From Nitrospirillum amazonense (GTDB lineage Bacteria > Pseudomonadota > Alphaproteobacteria > Azospirillales > Azospirillaceae): a stretch of 64,000 bases of DNA. The notes beneath the pieces were generated by a model that was not told the DNA's origin, ran no database searches, and saw only the letters and a list, made by a program, of their open reading frames with translations. The stretch lies in assembly GCF_007828035.1 (NCBI RefSeq), contig NZ_VITV01000005.1, forward strand, positions 248,001 through 312,000, read 5' to 3'. The position numbers were made by a program, and so were the translations under genes. This document shows, one piece after another, positions 1 to 8,136 of this stretch (its first letter is position 1; the number at the start of each line of letters is the position of its first letter).

Positions 1-2
1 CG

Positions 3-113
3 CACATGAAGGACGTGGCCACCATCACCCTGTCCTACACCTTCTTCCTGGCGGCCGACCAGACGGCGGCAGCCGTTCAGGACCAGGCCGTCAAAGCGCG
101 TCCGGGCGGCTGA
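3..113 (+). CDS. ctaG: Cytochrome c oxidase assembly protein CtaG/Cox11, C-terminal end (partial)
   Basis: Only the last 36 codons are present; the gene runs in from the left edge. The readable end carries a TLSYTFF motif, typical of the C-terminus of Cox11, the membrane-anchored copper chaperone that delivers Cu(I) to the CuB site of oxidase subunit I. The tail after this motif is short and alanine-rich. It lies 186 bp upstream of the subunit III gene in the same direction, the usual alphaproteobacterial order cox11-cox3. The identification rests on the motif plus the context. Confidence 0.8.
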   Translation, partial: HMKDVATITLSYTFFLAADQTAAAVQDQAVKARPGG

Positions 114-299
114 AGCGTACCCGGGCAACGGCTTCGCCACCGTACAACCTCTGGACGGGCGGGGCAGGAACGTTTACCAAGGGAGTGTCCAGTCCTCCGA
201 ACGCGGGGGACCAGGGAGGGCACGAATAAGGACCGGGGCGGCAATGTCCGCCGATATCTGACGACCACCGCGTTGTTTTGATCCGAGGGAAACAAGAAC

Positions 300-1169
300 A
301 TGGCTGATGTCCAGGCTAACTCCGCTCCCGGAAATTCTGAGGGCATAAAGCAGCCCTACCACCTGGTGGACCCCAGCCCTTGGCCCTTGGTCGCCTCCGT
401 CGCGGCGGGCCTGCTGACCAGCGGTGCTGTGTTGGGCATGCATGGCCATGGCTGGATCCTGGCCATCGTCGGTTTCCTGGGCGTGCTGGGCGTCATGTTT
501 GCCTGGTGGCGCGACGTCATCGGCGAATCGGTGGTGCGCAAGCTCCACTCCCCGGTGGTGAAGATCGGCCTGCGCTACGGCATGACCCTGTTCATCGCGT
601 CCGAGGTGATGTTCTTCGTGGCCTTCTTCTGGGCCTTCTTCGACACCAGCATCTACTTCAACGAGGCGCAGCAGATCGGCCGCGTCGCCGCCAATGGCGG
701 CGTCTGGCCGCCCAAAGGGATTGAACCGGTCAACCCCTTCGACATGCCTATCCTGATGACCGTCATCCTGCTGCTGTCCGGCACCACGGTCACCTGGGCG
801 CACCATGCGCTGGTCGAGGGCCGCAACAAGGAAGCGGCCCGGGCCTTGGGCTTCACCATCCTGCTGGGCCTGCTGTTCACCTGCTTCCAGGCATATGAGT
901 ACATGCACGCCGAATTCGGCTTCGCCCAGAACGCCTACACCTCGGCCTTCTTCATGGCGACCGGCTTCCACGGCTTCCATGTCATCGTCGGAACGATCTT
1001 CCTGATCGTCTGTTTCTTCCGCACCCGCGCCGGCCACTTCACGCCCAAGAGCCACTTCGGCTTCGAGGCCGCGGCCTGGTACTGGCACTTCGTGGACGTG
1101 GTCTGGCTGTTCCTGTTCGTCAGCATCTACTGGTGGGGTTCCACGCCGCGCGGCGTGATCCCGCACTGA
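300..1169 (+). CDS. ctaE: Cytochrome c oxidase subunit III (aa3-type)
   Basis: A 289-residue integral membrane protein of the expected length for bacterial CoxIII with seven transmembrane helices. It opens with a KQPYHLVDPSPWP segment typical of the family and carries the conserved WAHHALVEG and GFHGFHVIVG regions and a C-terminal WHFVDVVWLFLF helix. Subunit III binds lipid in its V-shaped cleft and stabilises the proton-pumping core of the terminal oxidase. The ATG at 300 follows an AGGGAAAC stretch. It sits in an oxidase-assembly block with cox11, DUF983 and SURF1. Confidence 0.97.
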   Translation: MADVQANSAPGNSEGIKQPYHLVDPSPWPLVASVAAGLLTSGAVLGMHGHGWILAIVGFLGVLGVMFAWWRDVIGESVVRKLHSPVVKIGLRYGMTLFIASEVMFFVAFFWAFFDTSIYFNEAQQIGRVAANGGVWPPKGIEPVNPFDMPILMTVILLLSGTTVTWAHHALVEGRNKEAARALGFTILLGLLFTCFQAYEYMHAEFGFAQNAYTSAFFMATGFHGFHVIVGTIFLIVCFFRTRAGHFTPKSHFGFEAAAWYWHFVDVVWLFLFVSIYWWGSTPRGVIPH

Positions 1170-1207
1170 TGCCGGGACCGTCGTTCCGTTCCTGACGGAA
1201 ATGAACC

Positions 1208-1642
1208 TTGGACTCTGATGCCTCCACCGTCGCCCCGATCCTGGCGGGCTTGCGCTGCAAGTGTCCCCGCTGTGGTCGGGGCGATTTGTTCGTGGGTTTC
1301 CTCACCGTGGCGGAGCGTTGCCCCGTCTGCGGCCTGGAACTGGCCCGGGGCGACAGTGGCGATGGCCCGGCCGTCTTCCTGATCTTCATCCTGGGCTTCG
1401 TCATCGTGCCCGTCGCGTTGATGGTGTCCATGCGGGTGGATTGGCCCTTATGGCTGACCGGCCTGGTCTGGGGCGTTGTCATCCTGGGTGGCACGCTGGG
1501 CCTGCTGCGCCCGGCCAAGGGCGTGGTGTTCGCCCTGCAATACCGCTACCGCCGGGCCGAATTCGAAGGGCCCCCCGAAGACACGCCCGGACATGGCGCC
1601 GGGCATGGCGATAGTGACAGCGATAGGAATTCTGGCGCATGA
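1208..1642 (+). CDS. DUF983 zinc-ribbon membrane protein
   Basis: A 144-residue protein with a Cys cluster (C17, C19, C22, C38, C41; CPRCG and CPVCG) forming a predicted zinc ribbon, followed by two hydrophobic helices (about 57-75 and 82-100) and a hydrophilic tail. This is the DUF983 architecture. The family is regularly found between cox3 and SURF1 in alphaproteobacteria, so an auxiliary role in oxidase biogenesis is inferred but not shown. No ATG is available in frame near the 5' end; TTG at 1208 is the likely start. The stop overlaps the next start as ATGA. Confidence 0.85.
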   Translation: MDSDASTVAPILAGLRCKCPRCGRGDLFVGFLTVAERCPVCGLELARGDSGDGPAVFLIFILGFVIVPVALMVSMRVDWPLWLTGLVWGVVILGGTLGLLRPAKGVVFALQYRYRRAEFEGPPEDTPGHGAGHGDSDSDRNSGA

Positions 1643-2406
1643 CTTCTTCGTCCACCGCTTCCCCCACCGGCGCCGCGCCTGGTCCCGTCGCGAAGGGACA
1701 CCGGCGCTTCCGTCCGACCTTCTGGGCCGGCTTGGTGGCTGGGGGCGCCATCCTGTTCATGGCCGGCCTGGGCACGTGGCAGGTGCAGCGCCTGTTCTGG
1801 AAGCAGGGCATCCTGGACCACATCCAGCAGCAGATGGCGGCCGCCCCGGCCGAACTGCCGGCCAAGATCGATGATCCCAAGGCCTGGGATTATCGCCGGG
1901 TGCGCATCACCGGCCACTTCCTGAACGATCATGAGCTGTACCTGGGCGCCCGCTCGCTGAAGGGGGCCCCCGGCTACGACGTCGTTACGCCCTTCGTGCG
2001 GGCGGACGGCGGCGGCGTGGTGCTGATCGACCGCGGCTGGGTTCCCACCCAGGGCAAGGACCCGGCGCGCCGGCCTGAAGGCCAGCTGGAAGGCGAGGTG
2101 ACGGTGGACGGCGTGGCCCGCGTGCCGCCGCCGCGTGGCTGGATGCAGCCGGACAATCTGGTGAATGACAATTTCTGGCTCTGGTACGACCTGCCCGCCA
2201 TGGCGGCCAAGGCGGGGACCGAGGTGCCGGAGCCCGTGGTGGTCGAGGCCGGCGCCACGCCCAACCCCGGCGGCTTCCCCGTGGGCGGCCAGACCCGCGT
2301 CACCATCCCCAATGACCATCTGCAGTACGCCATCACTTGGTACTGCCTGGCCATTGCCCTGGCGGTCATCGCCTACTTGCGTTTCAGCCGGGTGGAGAGC
2401 GACTGA
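1639..2406 (+). CDS. SURF1 family cytochrome oxidase biogenesis protein
   Basis: 255 residues with the SURF1 layout: one N-terminal transmembrane helix (about 30-50, followed by GTWQVQRL), a large periplasmic domain containing YRRVRITGHF and VLIDRGWVP, and a second helix near the C-terminus (about 228-247). SURF1 proteins help insert haem a into subunit I of aa3 oxidases. The ATGA overlap with the DUF983 gene indicates translational coupling, and this gene ends the oxidase-assembly block. The next genes (toxin-antitoxin) have a different base composition. Confidence 0.94.
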   Translation: MTSSSTASPTGAAPGPVAKGHRRFRPTFWAGLVAGGAILFMAGLGTWQVQRLFWKQGILDHIQQQMAAAPAELPAKIDDPKAWDYRRVRITGHFLNDHELYLGARSLKGAPGYDVVTPFVRADGGGVVLIDRGWVPTQGKDPARRPEGQLEGEVTVDGVARVPPPRGWMQPDNLVNDNFWLWYDLPAMAAKAGTEVPEPVVVEAGATPNPGGFPVGGQTRVTIPNDHLQYAITWYCLAIALAVIAYLRFSRVESD

Positions 2407-2456
2407 GGCTGCTTTCTTCCGGTTGGTTGGCTTTCAAGGTCGATAGGGTTGGTGAA

Positions 2457-2484
2457 TTGACCAATGCTGAGAGAGCATTATAAT
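2457..2484 (+). promoter_or_regulatory. Promoter with operator-like palindrome for the toxin-antitoxin pair
   Basis: TTGACC at 2457-2462 and TATAAT at 2479-2484 are separated by 16 bp, close to the sigma-70 consensus. The spacer is almost filled by the palindrome AATGCT-GAGAG-AGCATT (2463-2479). A dyad over the core promoter is what an autoregulating RHH antitoxin would bind. The ATG at 2464 lies inside the promoter, so the antitoxin must start further down, at 2515. Confidence 0.6.
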
Positions 2485-2514
2485 TCTTCCACGATTCCTA
2501 TTCGGGCAGTTGCC

Positions 2515-2799
2515 ATGAAAAGCGCAGCAACCCACGAAATGACCGTTACCGTATCTATGCCGAGCGACCTAAAGGCGGCTTTGGACGCGGAAGCGATTCG
2601 CGTGCAGGTTTCGCCGTCTGACTTGGTTGTAGAAGCCGTACGGCAGCATCTGAATGTGGCCGCCCCGCCGTCTGGCGGCGACGATCGTAAAGCCGCATTT
2701 GCTCGCCTTCGCTCTTTCGCTGGTACTGGCGTCGCCATTGTCGGTTCGCAGAGTGACGATGAAATTATGCGCCGTATCCGGGAAGTTAGAGAAGACTGA
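2515..2799 (+). CDS. Ribbon-helix-helix antitoxin-like protein
   Basis: About 94 residues. The segment TVTVSMPSDLKAALDA followed by a helix ending in VVEAVRQHL matches the ribbon-helix-helix (CopG/Arc-type) DNA-binding fold: one beta strand and two helices. The C-terminal part, rich in charged residues (SDDEIMRRIREVRED), would be the toxin-binding tail. An ATG at 2464 would add 17 residues but falls within the promoter, so 2515 is preferred. It lies 57 bp upstream of a PIN-domain gene, the usual VapBC-type order. Base composition is clearly lower in GC than its neighbours, which suggests transfer. Confidence 0.7.
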   Translation: MKSAATHEMTVTVSMPSDLKAALDAEAIRVQVSPSDLVVEAVRQHLNVAAPPSGGDDRKAAFARLRSFAGTGVAIVGSQSDDEIMRRIREVRED

Positions 2800-2856
2800 C
2801 GCAGCCAGAGCGCGTTATCAATTGGAAGCCTTTCAATTCTAAGCTGTGAGCGCCAG

Positions 2857-3297
2857 ATGCCCGCCGAGAGACGCGTATATCTGGATGCAAACATCTTCAT
2901 TTATCTTCTTGAGGGCACGCCGGACTTCCAGCGGCGTAGTCTTCACATATTTGACGAGATAGAGAGCTGCGGCGCCTCCATATACACCAGTGAAATCACG
3001 ATCGCAGAGTGCCTAGCGGGCGCCCGAAAACAAGGCGCATCGCGCCTGGTGACTAGGTATATGAGCCTATTCACTGAACCTGGCGCCATCGAACTTGTCG
3101 AGGTCAGTCGCGTGATCCTCTTTGACGCATCCGCGATTGTCGGACTTACCGGGCATAAGCTGGTAGATGCCATACATCTGGCCACAGCGATACGGATGGG
3201 GTGTGAGGTATTGTTTACGAATGATCGGGGAATTCAGTCCGTAGATGACAGTCTTGTCATCCTGAACGATGCGGCTGCCTGGAAATATCAAGACTAA
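2857..3297 (+). CDS. PIN-domain toxin, VapC-like ribonuclease
   Basis: 146 residues with the PIN-domain fold and its four acidic positions: D10 (YLDANIF), E51 (IAECLAG), D104 (LVDAIHLATA) and D123 (LFTNDRG). PIN toxins are Mg2+-dependent endoribonucleases held inactive by their cognate antitoxin. The preceding RHH gene is the likely partner. The pair interrupts an otherwise housekeeping stretch between SURF1 and the coiled-coil genes. The RNA target cannot be read from the sequence. Confidence 0.82.
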   Translation: MPAERRVYLDANIFIYLLEGTPDFQRRSLHIFDEIESCGASIYTSEITIAECLAGARKQGASRLVTRYMSLFTEPGAIELVEVSRVILFDASAIVGLTGHKLVDAIHLATAIRMGCEVLFTNDRGIQSVDDSLVILNDAAAWKYQD

Positions 3298-3319
3298 AAG
3301 CTTCGTGATTCAGCGCAGC

Positions 3320-3901
3320 TTAACTGGCAGTCAACCTGGCCGCCTTCGCCGCCCGAGTCTCCAGCCCGCCGCCGGTGGCGGCCGGCGGGGCGGCGGCGGT
3401 GTGGCTGGGGCGCAGCATCAGTTGGCTGACACGGAAGCCGCTGCCGTGGGGGAAGCGGCGCTCCAGACGGGCTCGCGCGCCCTCATCATCGCCGGCCCAC
3501 AACAGGAAGCGGCGGCGCTGCCACGGCACGGCGGCGGGCAGGGCGCTGTCGGCGACGGTGCCGCCCACCTCCACCGTGGCGATCCAGGCGGCATCGGCGG
3601 GGTTGCGGCGCTCCTCCAGCACGAAGATGCGGTTTTCCGGGCGGGCAATGCGCTTGATGTCCTGCTCCAGCCGCGCGCATTCGTCCTGCAATGTCTCCAT
3701 GGTCAGCTGGATGTGGCGGCGTTGCTGCTTCAGGCTGTAGGTGGCGCGCGCCAGGCGGCGGATGCGCTGGCTTTGTTCACGCTGCCGGTTCAGGGCCTGG
3801 CGGCGGCGGGTCTTGGCCTCGCTGACGCGGGTCCAGGCGCGTTCCCCGGTCAGGCCTGCGGTGACCACCACGGCCAGCAGGGTCAGCATCAAGGCGATCA
3901 T
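3320..3901 (-). CDS. Membrane-anchored coiled-coil protein, second of a paralogous pair
   Basis: 193 residues from ATG at 3901, which overlaps the stop of the upstream gene as ATGA. Layout: N-terminal transmembrane helix (about 2-19), an arginine- and glutamine-rich coiled coil (about 25-90), then a globular C-terminal domain. The C-terminal stretch (FLLWAGDDEGARARLERRFP...VSQLML) resembles the end of the neighbouring protein (IEVWSENLADARRDLQRYFP...LSIQL), so the two look like diverged paralogues. The low-complexity tail is rich in Ala, Thr and Arg. No known family recognised; a scaffold or heteromeric membrane complex is a guess. Confidence 0.7.
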   Translation of the reverse strand: MIALMLTLLAVVVTAGLTGERAWTRVSEAKTRRRQALNRQREQSQRIRRLARATYSLKQQRRHIQLTMETLQDECARLEQDIKRIARPENRIFVLEERRNPADAAWIATVEVGGTVADSALPAAVPWQRRRFLLWAGDDEGARARLERRFPHGSGFRVSQLMLRPSHTAAAPPAATGGGLETRAAKAARLTAS

Positions 3902-4470
3902 GCGATGCTCTCCTTCTGCGCGGCCGCGTCGGCCTTGCCGCTGTTGGCCAGCTGGATGCTCAGCAGCACATAGCCCAAGGGTGCGGGAAAATAGCGCTGC
4001 AGGTCGCGCCGGGCGTCGGCCAGGTTTTCCGACCACACCTCGATCATCTGCGGGCCGGCCCATTCAGGGTCTAGCGCCACGGCGGTCTTGGTGTCGCCTT
4101 GGGCCTGCTGCACCAGGCGGTTGACCATCCAGGCGACGAAGCGATTCAGGCCGGCGTCCTCACGCCCCACCACACGCACCGGGGCCTGGGCGCTACGGCG
4201 CGCATCCTCCAGGTCCTTGTCCAGGGCGTAGCGGCGGCGGCGCACCTCGCCCAAGGCGCCTTGCAGGGCCGTCAGCTCGGCGCGCAGCTCCGCCTCGCGT
4301 CCTTCCAGCCGATTCTCGACCTGGGCACCCAGGGGCAGGCGGTCGAGGGCACGGCGGAAGTCCGGCTGGCGTTCCACCGCCGCCTCGCCCAACTTGCCCA
4401 GAACCAGAATGATCAGGCCCGCCACCACCGCCAGGGCGCCGGCCAGCATGATCGCGTGCATCAGCCCCAT
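3898..4470 (-). CDS. Membrane-anchored coiled-coil protein, first of a paralogous pair
   Basis: 190 residues from ATG at 4470 (the frame stays open to 4620, but the upstream part is not protein-like; ATG at 4461 is an alternative start). A strong transmembrane helix (about residues 6-25) is followed by a charged coiled coil (about 35-100) and a C-terminal domain with VAWMVNRLVQ and QMIEVWSENLADARRDLQRYFP. Same architecture as the overlapping downstream gene. Function unknown; orientation opposite to SURF1 and thrC, so it is a separate two-gene operon. Confidence 0.7.
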   Translation of the reverse strand: MGLMHAIMLAGALAVVAGLIILVLGKLGEAAVERQPDFRRALDRLPLGAQVENRLEGREAELRAELTALQGALGEVRRRRYALDKDLEDARRSAQAPVRVVGREDAGLNRFVAWMVNRLVQQAQGDTKTAVALDPEWAGPQMIEVWSENLADARRDLQRYFPAPLGYVLLSIQLANSGKADAAAQKESIA

Positions 4471-4785
4471 GGTGCCGCGGAACGCCCCTTCTCGAAGACC
4501 CCACGGCGTTCCGGAACGATGCCTCGTCCGGTCCATCCTGGCGGGGAATGTTGCTATTGAACGGCGGAGCCAAGCCCCGGCCGTCGGTTCTATTGCAGCG
4601 CAACCGAAGGCGGTTTCCAAGTGTCATTTCCGGGAAAATTGGATGTCCTGGAACATCGCGCCGGGGCCTTGACACGCCGCTGTTCTTCCCATGCGAATCA
4701 CCCATGTTTCCGTGAGGGGCTGGCGGGCTTGCGGGACCTTGGCGCCACTGGCTACTGTAGGGGTTCGAGTTGAGCCAAGGGATGG
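4471..4785. other. Divergent intergenic region upstream of thrC
   Basis: 315 bp between the start of the coiled-coil pair and thrC. It must hold both promoters. A TTGACA hexamer occurs at 4669-4674 but lacks a convincing -10 at the right distance. No RNA gene or repeat seen. Confidence 0.4.
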
Positions 4786-6216
4786 ATGCCTAGGGTGGAT
4801 TATATCAGCACGCGGGGCCGGGCGCCGGCCTTGGGCTTTGAGGATGCGCTACTGGCGGGCTTGGCCCGTGATGGCGGACTGTATGTGCCGGCGGCCTGGC
4901 CGGTCTTCGACGCCAGCGCCTTGCGCGCCCTGCGCGGCCTCAGCTATGGCGAGCTGGCCACCCGCGTGATGGCCCCCTTCATGGGCGGCGCCATTTCCGA
5001 GGATGAGCTGCGCGCCCTGGTGCATGACGCCTATGGCAGCTTCGCCCACGCCGCCGTCACCCCCCTGACCCAGTTGGGTCAGGAGGATTGGGTGCTGGAG
5101 CTTTTCCACGGCCCCACCCTGGCCTTCAAGGACGTGGCGCTGCAACTGCTGGGCCGCCTGTTCGACCATGTGCTGGCCAAGCGCGGTCGTCGTATCACCG
5201 TGGTGGGCGCCACCTCGGGCGATACCGGTTCCGCCGCCATCGAGGCCTGCCGGGATCGTGAGCTAGTGGACATCGTCATCCTGCACCCCGAGGGCCGCAC
5301 GTCCGAGGTGCAGCGCCGGCAGATGACCACGGTCCTGTCGCCCAACGTGCACAACGTGGCGCTGGAGGGCACCTTCGACGATTGCCAGGCCATCGTGAAG
5401 GCCCTGTTCAATGACCAGGCCTACCGGGATGAGCTGAACATCTCCGCCGTCAACTCCATCAACTGGGCCCGCATCCTGGCCCAGGTGGTGTACTACGTGG
5501 CGGCCGGTGTGGCCCTGGGCGCGCCGGACCGGCCGGTGGCCTTCTCCGTTCCCACCGGCAACTTCGGCAACGTCTATGCCGCCTATGGCGCCCGGGCCAT
5601 CGGCCTGCCCATCCAGCGCCTGGTGGTGGGCACCAACAGCAACGACATCCTGACCCGCTTCTTCCAGTCCGGCACCATGGCCACCAACGGCGTGGTCTCC
5701 ACCATCAGCCCCAGCATGGACATCCAGGTGTCCAGCAATTTCGAACGCCTGCTGTTCGACCTGCTGGGCCGTGACGGCGCCGCCGTAACAGGCGTGATGG
5801 ACGGCTTCGCCGCCAGCGGCCGCTTCACGGTGGACGGCCGCCAGCTCGCCGAGGCGCGGGGCCTGTTCGACGGCTTCCGCGCCGATGAGCAGGAAACGGC
5901 GGAAACCATGCGCCGGGTGTTCGAGACCACGGGTTATCTGCTGGACCCGCACACGGCTGTGGGTGTGCACGCGGCGGCCCAGGCCCGCGCCGCCGGCACC
6001 GTCCCGGCCGAGGTGCCGCTGGTGTCGCTGGCCTGCGCCCATCCGGCCAAGTTCCCCGACGCGGTCAAGGCCGCCACTGGCGTGCACCCGCCGCTGCCCC
6101 GCCACTTGGCCGACCTTTATGAGCGTGAGGAGCGCGTGACCGTCCTGCCCAATGATGTCGAAGCCGTGAAAGCCTTCGTGCGCTCCAAATCCCGCGTCAC
6201 GGGAGCCGCCCGATGA
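4786..6216 (+). CDS. thrC: Threonine synthase
   Basis: 476 residues, the long proteobacterial type. The N-terminal ISTRG segment and the PLP-lysine motif FHGPTLAFKD (K115) identify threonine synthase, which converts O-phospho-L-homoserine to L-threonine. The glycine-rich phosphate loop ATSGDTGSAA and the PTGNFGN motif are also present. Start ATG at 4786; an ATG at 4782 is closed by a stop after two codons. The stop overlaps the M16 peptidase start as ATGA. The homoserine kinase gene that makes its substrate is about 19 kb away. Confidence 0.97.
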   Translation: MPRVDYISTRGRAPALGFEDALLAGLARDGGLYVPAAWPVFDASALRALRGLSYGELATRVMAPFMGGAISEDELRALVHDAYGSFAHAAVTPLTQLGQEDWVLELFHGPTLAFKDVALQLLGRLFDHVLAKRGRRITVVGATSGDTGSAAIEACRDRELVDIVILHPEGRTSEVQRRQMTTVLSPNVHNVALEGTFDDCQAIVKALFNDQAYRDELNISAVNSINWARILAQVVYYVAAGVALGAPDRPVAFSVPTGNFGNVYAAYGARAIGLPIQRLVVGTNSNDILTRFFQSGTMATNGVVSTISPSMDIQVSSNFERLLFDLLGRDGAAVTGVMDGFAASGRFTVDGRQLAEARGLFDGFRADEQETAETMRRVFETTGYLLDPHTAVGVHAAAQARAAGTVPAEVPLVSLACAHPAKFPDAVKAATGVHPPLPRHLADLYEREERVTVLPNDVEAVKAFVRSKSRVTGAAR

Positions 6217-7484
6217 GCGACGGTGGCGGAATCCAGGTCACCACGCTGGACAACGGCCTGCGCGTCGTCACCGACAGCATGGCTGGGGTGGAGACGGTGT
6301 CGCTGGGCGTCTGGGTCGGCGTCGGCACGCGGGATGAGGCGCCCGAGGTCAACGGCGTCGCCCACCTGGTAGAGCATATGCTGTTCAAGGGCACGCCCAA
6401 GCGCGACGCCTACCAGATCAGCCAGCAGATCGAGGATGTGGGCGGCCACCTGAACGCCTACACCACACGGGAGCACACGGCCTACTACGGCAAAGTGCTG
6501 AAGGAAGACGCGGGCCTGGCCCTGGACATCGTGGCCGACATGGTGCAGCACGCCAGCCTGGACGCCGACGAGCTGGCCAAGGAGCGCACGGTCGTCCTGC
6601 AGGAGATCGGCCAGGCCGAGGATACGCCCGACGACATCATCTTCGACCATTTCCAGGCGACGGCCTTTCCCGGCCAGGCGCTGGGCCGCCCGGTGCTGGG
6701 CCTGCCGGAGATTGTGGAGAGGCTCAGCCGCGATGATCTGAACGCCTATGTCCAAGGTCATTATTCCGGCCCGGCCATGGTGGTGGCGGCGTCCGGCCGC
6801 ATCGAGCACGCCCGCATGGTGGACATGGCGGCCGAGATGTTCGGCGCCCTGCCGGAGCATCGGGACTGGACGCACGAAAAGGCCAGCTATCACGGCGGCG
6901 ATTTCCGGGACGAGCGCGACCTGGAACAGACCCACGTCGTGCTGGGCTTCGAGGCAGTGGGCGTCCATCACGAGGACAACTACGCGACGCAGGTGCTGTC
7001 CACCCTGCTGGGCGGCGGCATGTCATCCCGCCTGTTCCAGGAGGTGCGGGAGAAGCGCGGGCTGGTCTACAGCATCTACAGCTTCGCCAGCCATTTCGCC
7101 GAGACGGGCCTGTTCGGCATCTATGCCGGCACGGGACCGGAACAGGTGGCGGAACTGGTGCCCGTGGTCTGTGGCGAGGTCGCCAACCTGGTGGGCAGCA
7201 TCCGCGAGGATGAGGTGGCGCGCGCCCGCGCCCAGCTGAAGTCCAGCCTGGTCATGGCCTTGGAAAGCAGCATGGCGCGGTGCGAGCAGGTGGGGCAGCA
7301 GATGCTGATCCACGGCCGCCCCATCCCGGTGGCGGAGATGCTGGCCCGGGTGAACGCGGTGGACGTGGACGCCGTGGAACGGTGCGCCCGCCGGCTGTTG
7401 GAGAGTGAGCCGGTGGTGACGGCCCTGGGGCCGCTGGCCGGCTTGGAATCGTATGACCGCATCCGGGCCCGGCTGGGCCATTGA
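6213..7484 (+). CDS. M16 family zinc metallopeptidase (processing-peptidase-like)
   Basis: 423 residues with the inverted zinc motif HLVEH (H51, E54, H55) and the third ligand E131 in ERTVVLQEI. The sequence AYTTREHTAYYGKVL and the C-terminal GGGMSSRLFQEVREKRGLVYSIYS region are typical of the bacterial PqqL/mitochondrial-processing-peptidase-beta group. In alphaproteobacteria this gene commonly follows thrC; here the two overlap by ATGA. It probably degrades or trims short peptides; the natural substrate is unknown. Confidence 0.93.
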   Translation: MSDGGGIQVTTLDNGLRVVTDSMAGVETVSLGVWVGVGTRDEAPEVNGVAHLVEHMLFKGTPKRDAYQISQQIEDVGGHLNAYTTREHTAYYGKVLKEDAGLALDIVADMVQHASLDADELAKERTVVLQEIGQAEDTPDDIIFDHFQATAFPGQALGRPVLGLPEIVERLSRDDLNAYVQGHYSGPAMVVAASGRIEHARMVDMAAEMFGALPEHRDWTHEKASYHGGDFRDERDLEQTHVVLGFEAVGVHHEDNYATQVLSTLLGGGMSSRLFQEVREKRGLVYSIYSFASHFAETGLFGIYAGTGPEQVAELVPVVCGEVANLVGSIREDEVARARAQLKSSLVMALESSMARCEQVGQQMLIHGRPIPVAEMLARVNAVDVDAVERCARRLLESEPVVTALGPLAGLESYDRIRARLGH

Positions 7485-7535
7485 AGCCGGTAAGGATGGG
7501 GCGGCGGTGATGGGGGTAGGGAGGGGCTTGCGGCG

Positions 7536-8126
7536 GTGATACGGCTGTTACATGCCGATATCCTAAGCACACCGGCCATCCGCCTGGACGGGCCGCAGGT
7601 CTACCTGCGCCCGGCCCAGGTCAAGGATTGGCGGGAGTGGGCCGACCTGCGCGAACGCAGCCGGGACTTCCTGGCCCCGTGGGAACCCACCTGGCCGGCG
7701 GACGCCCTGCTGCGCTCTTCCTTCCTGCGCCGGGTGCGCCGGCACACGGCGGAATGGCGCAATGACGAAGCCTACAGCTTCCTGATCTTCGAACGCTCCA
7801 GCGATCGGCTGGTGGGCGGCATCGGCCTCTCCAATGTGCGCCGCGGCGTGGCCCAGATGGCCACCATGGGCTATTGGGTGGGTAAGCCCTACGCCCGGCG
7901 CGGCTATACCAGCGAGGCGGCCAAGGCCAGCCTGGGCTTCGCCTTCGGCCAGCTGGGCCTGCACCGGGTGGAGGCCGCCTGCCTGCCCACCAACCAGCCC
8001 AGCCAGGGCCTGCTGGAAAAGGTAGGCTTCGTACGCGAGGGCTATGCCCGGGGCTATCTGCGCATCGACGGCCGCTGGGCCGACCATGTGCTGTACGGCA
8101 TCCTGCGTGACGACTGGCGCGGTTAG
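7536..8126 (+). CDS. GNAT acetyltransferase, RimJ/RimL type
   Basis: 196 residues of a GCN5-related N-acetyltransferase. Visible elements are the N-terminal YLRPAQVKDWREWADLRERS, the acetyl-CoA loop GYWVGKPYARRGYTSEA and the C-terminal NQPSQGLLEKVGFVREG. The closest groups are the ribosomal-protein alanine acetyltransferases RimJ/RimL, but the substrate cannot be fixed from sequence. GTG at 7536 is the start, with a GGGAGGGG ribosome-binding site about ten bases upstream; the ATG at 7552 is out of frame. It follows the M16 gene in the order usual for this group. Confidence 0.9.
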   Translation: MIRLLHADILSTPAIRLDGPQVYLRPAQVKDWREWADLRERSRDFLAPWEPTWPADALLRSSFLRRVRRHTAEWRNDEAYSFLIFERSSDRLVGGIGLSNVRRGVAQMATMGYWVGKPYARRGYTSEAAKASLGFAFGQLGLHRVEAACLPTNQPSQGLLEKVGFVREGYARGYLRIDGRWADHVLYGILRDDWRG

Positions 8127-8136
8127 AGCGCGCCCG

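Noticed and set aside
2464-2514. Upstream start codon for the antitoxin
   Set aside because: The ATG at 2464 lies between the -35 and -10 elements, so it would not be in the transcript.
4669-4697. TTGACA as a thrC promoter
   Set aside because: No acceptable -10 at 16-18 bp; the hexamer alone is not enough.
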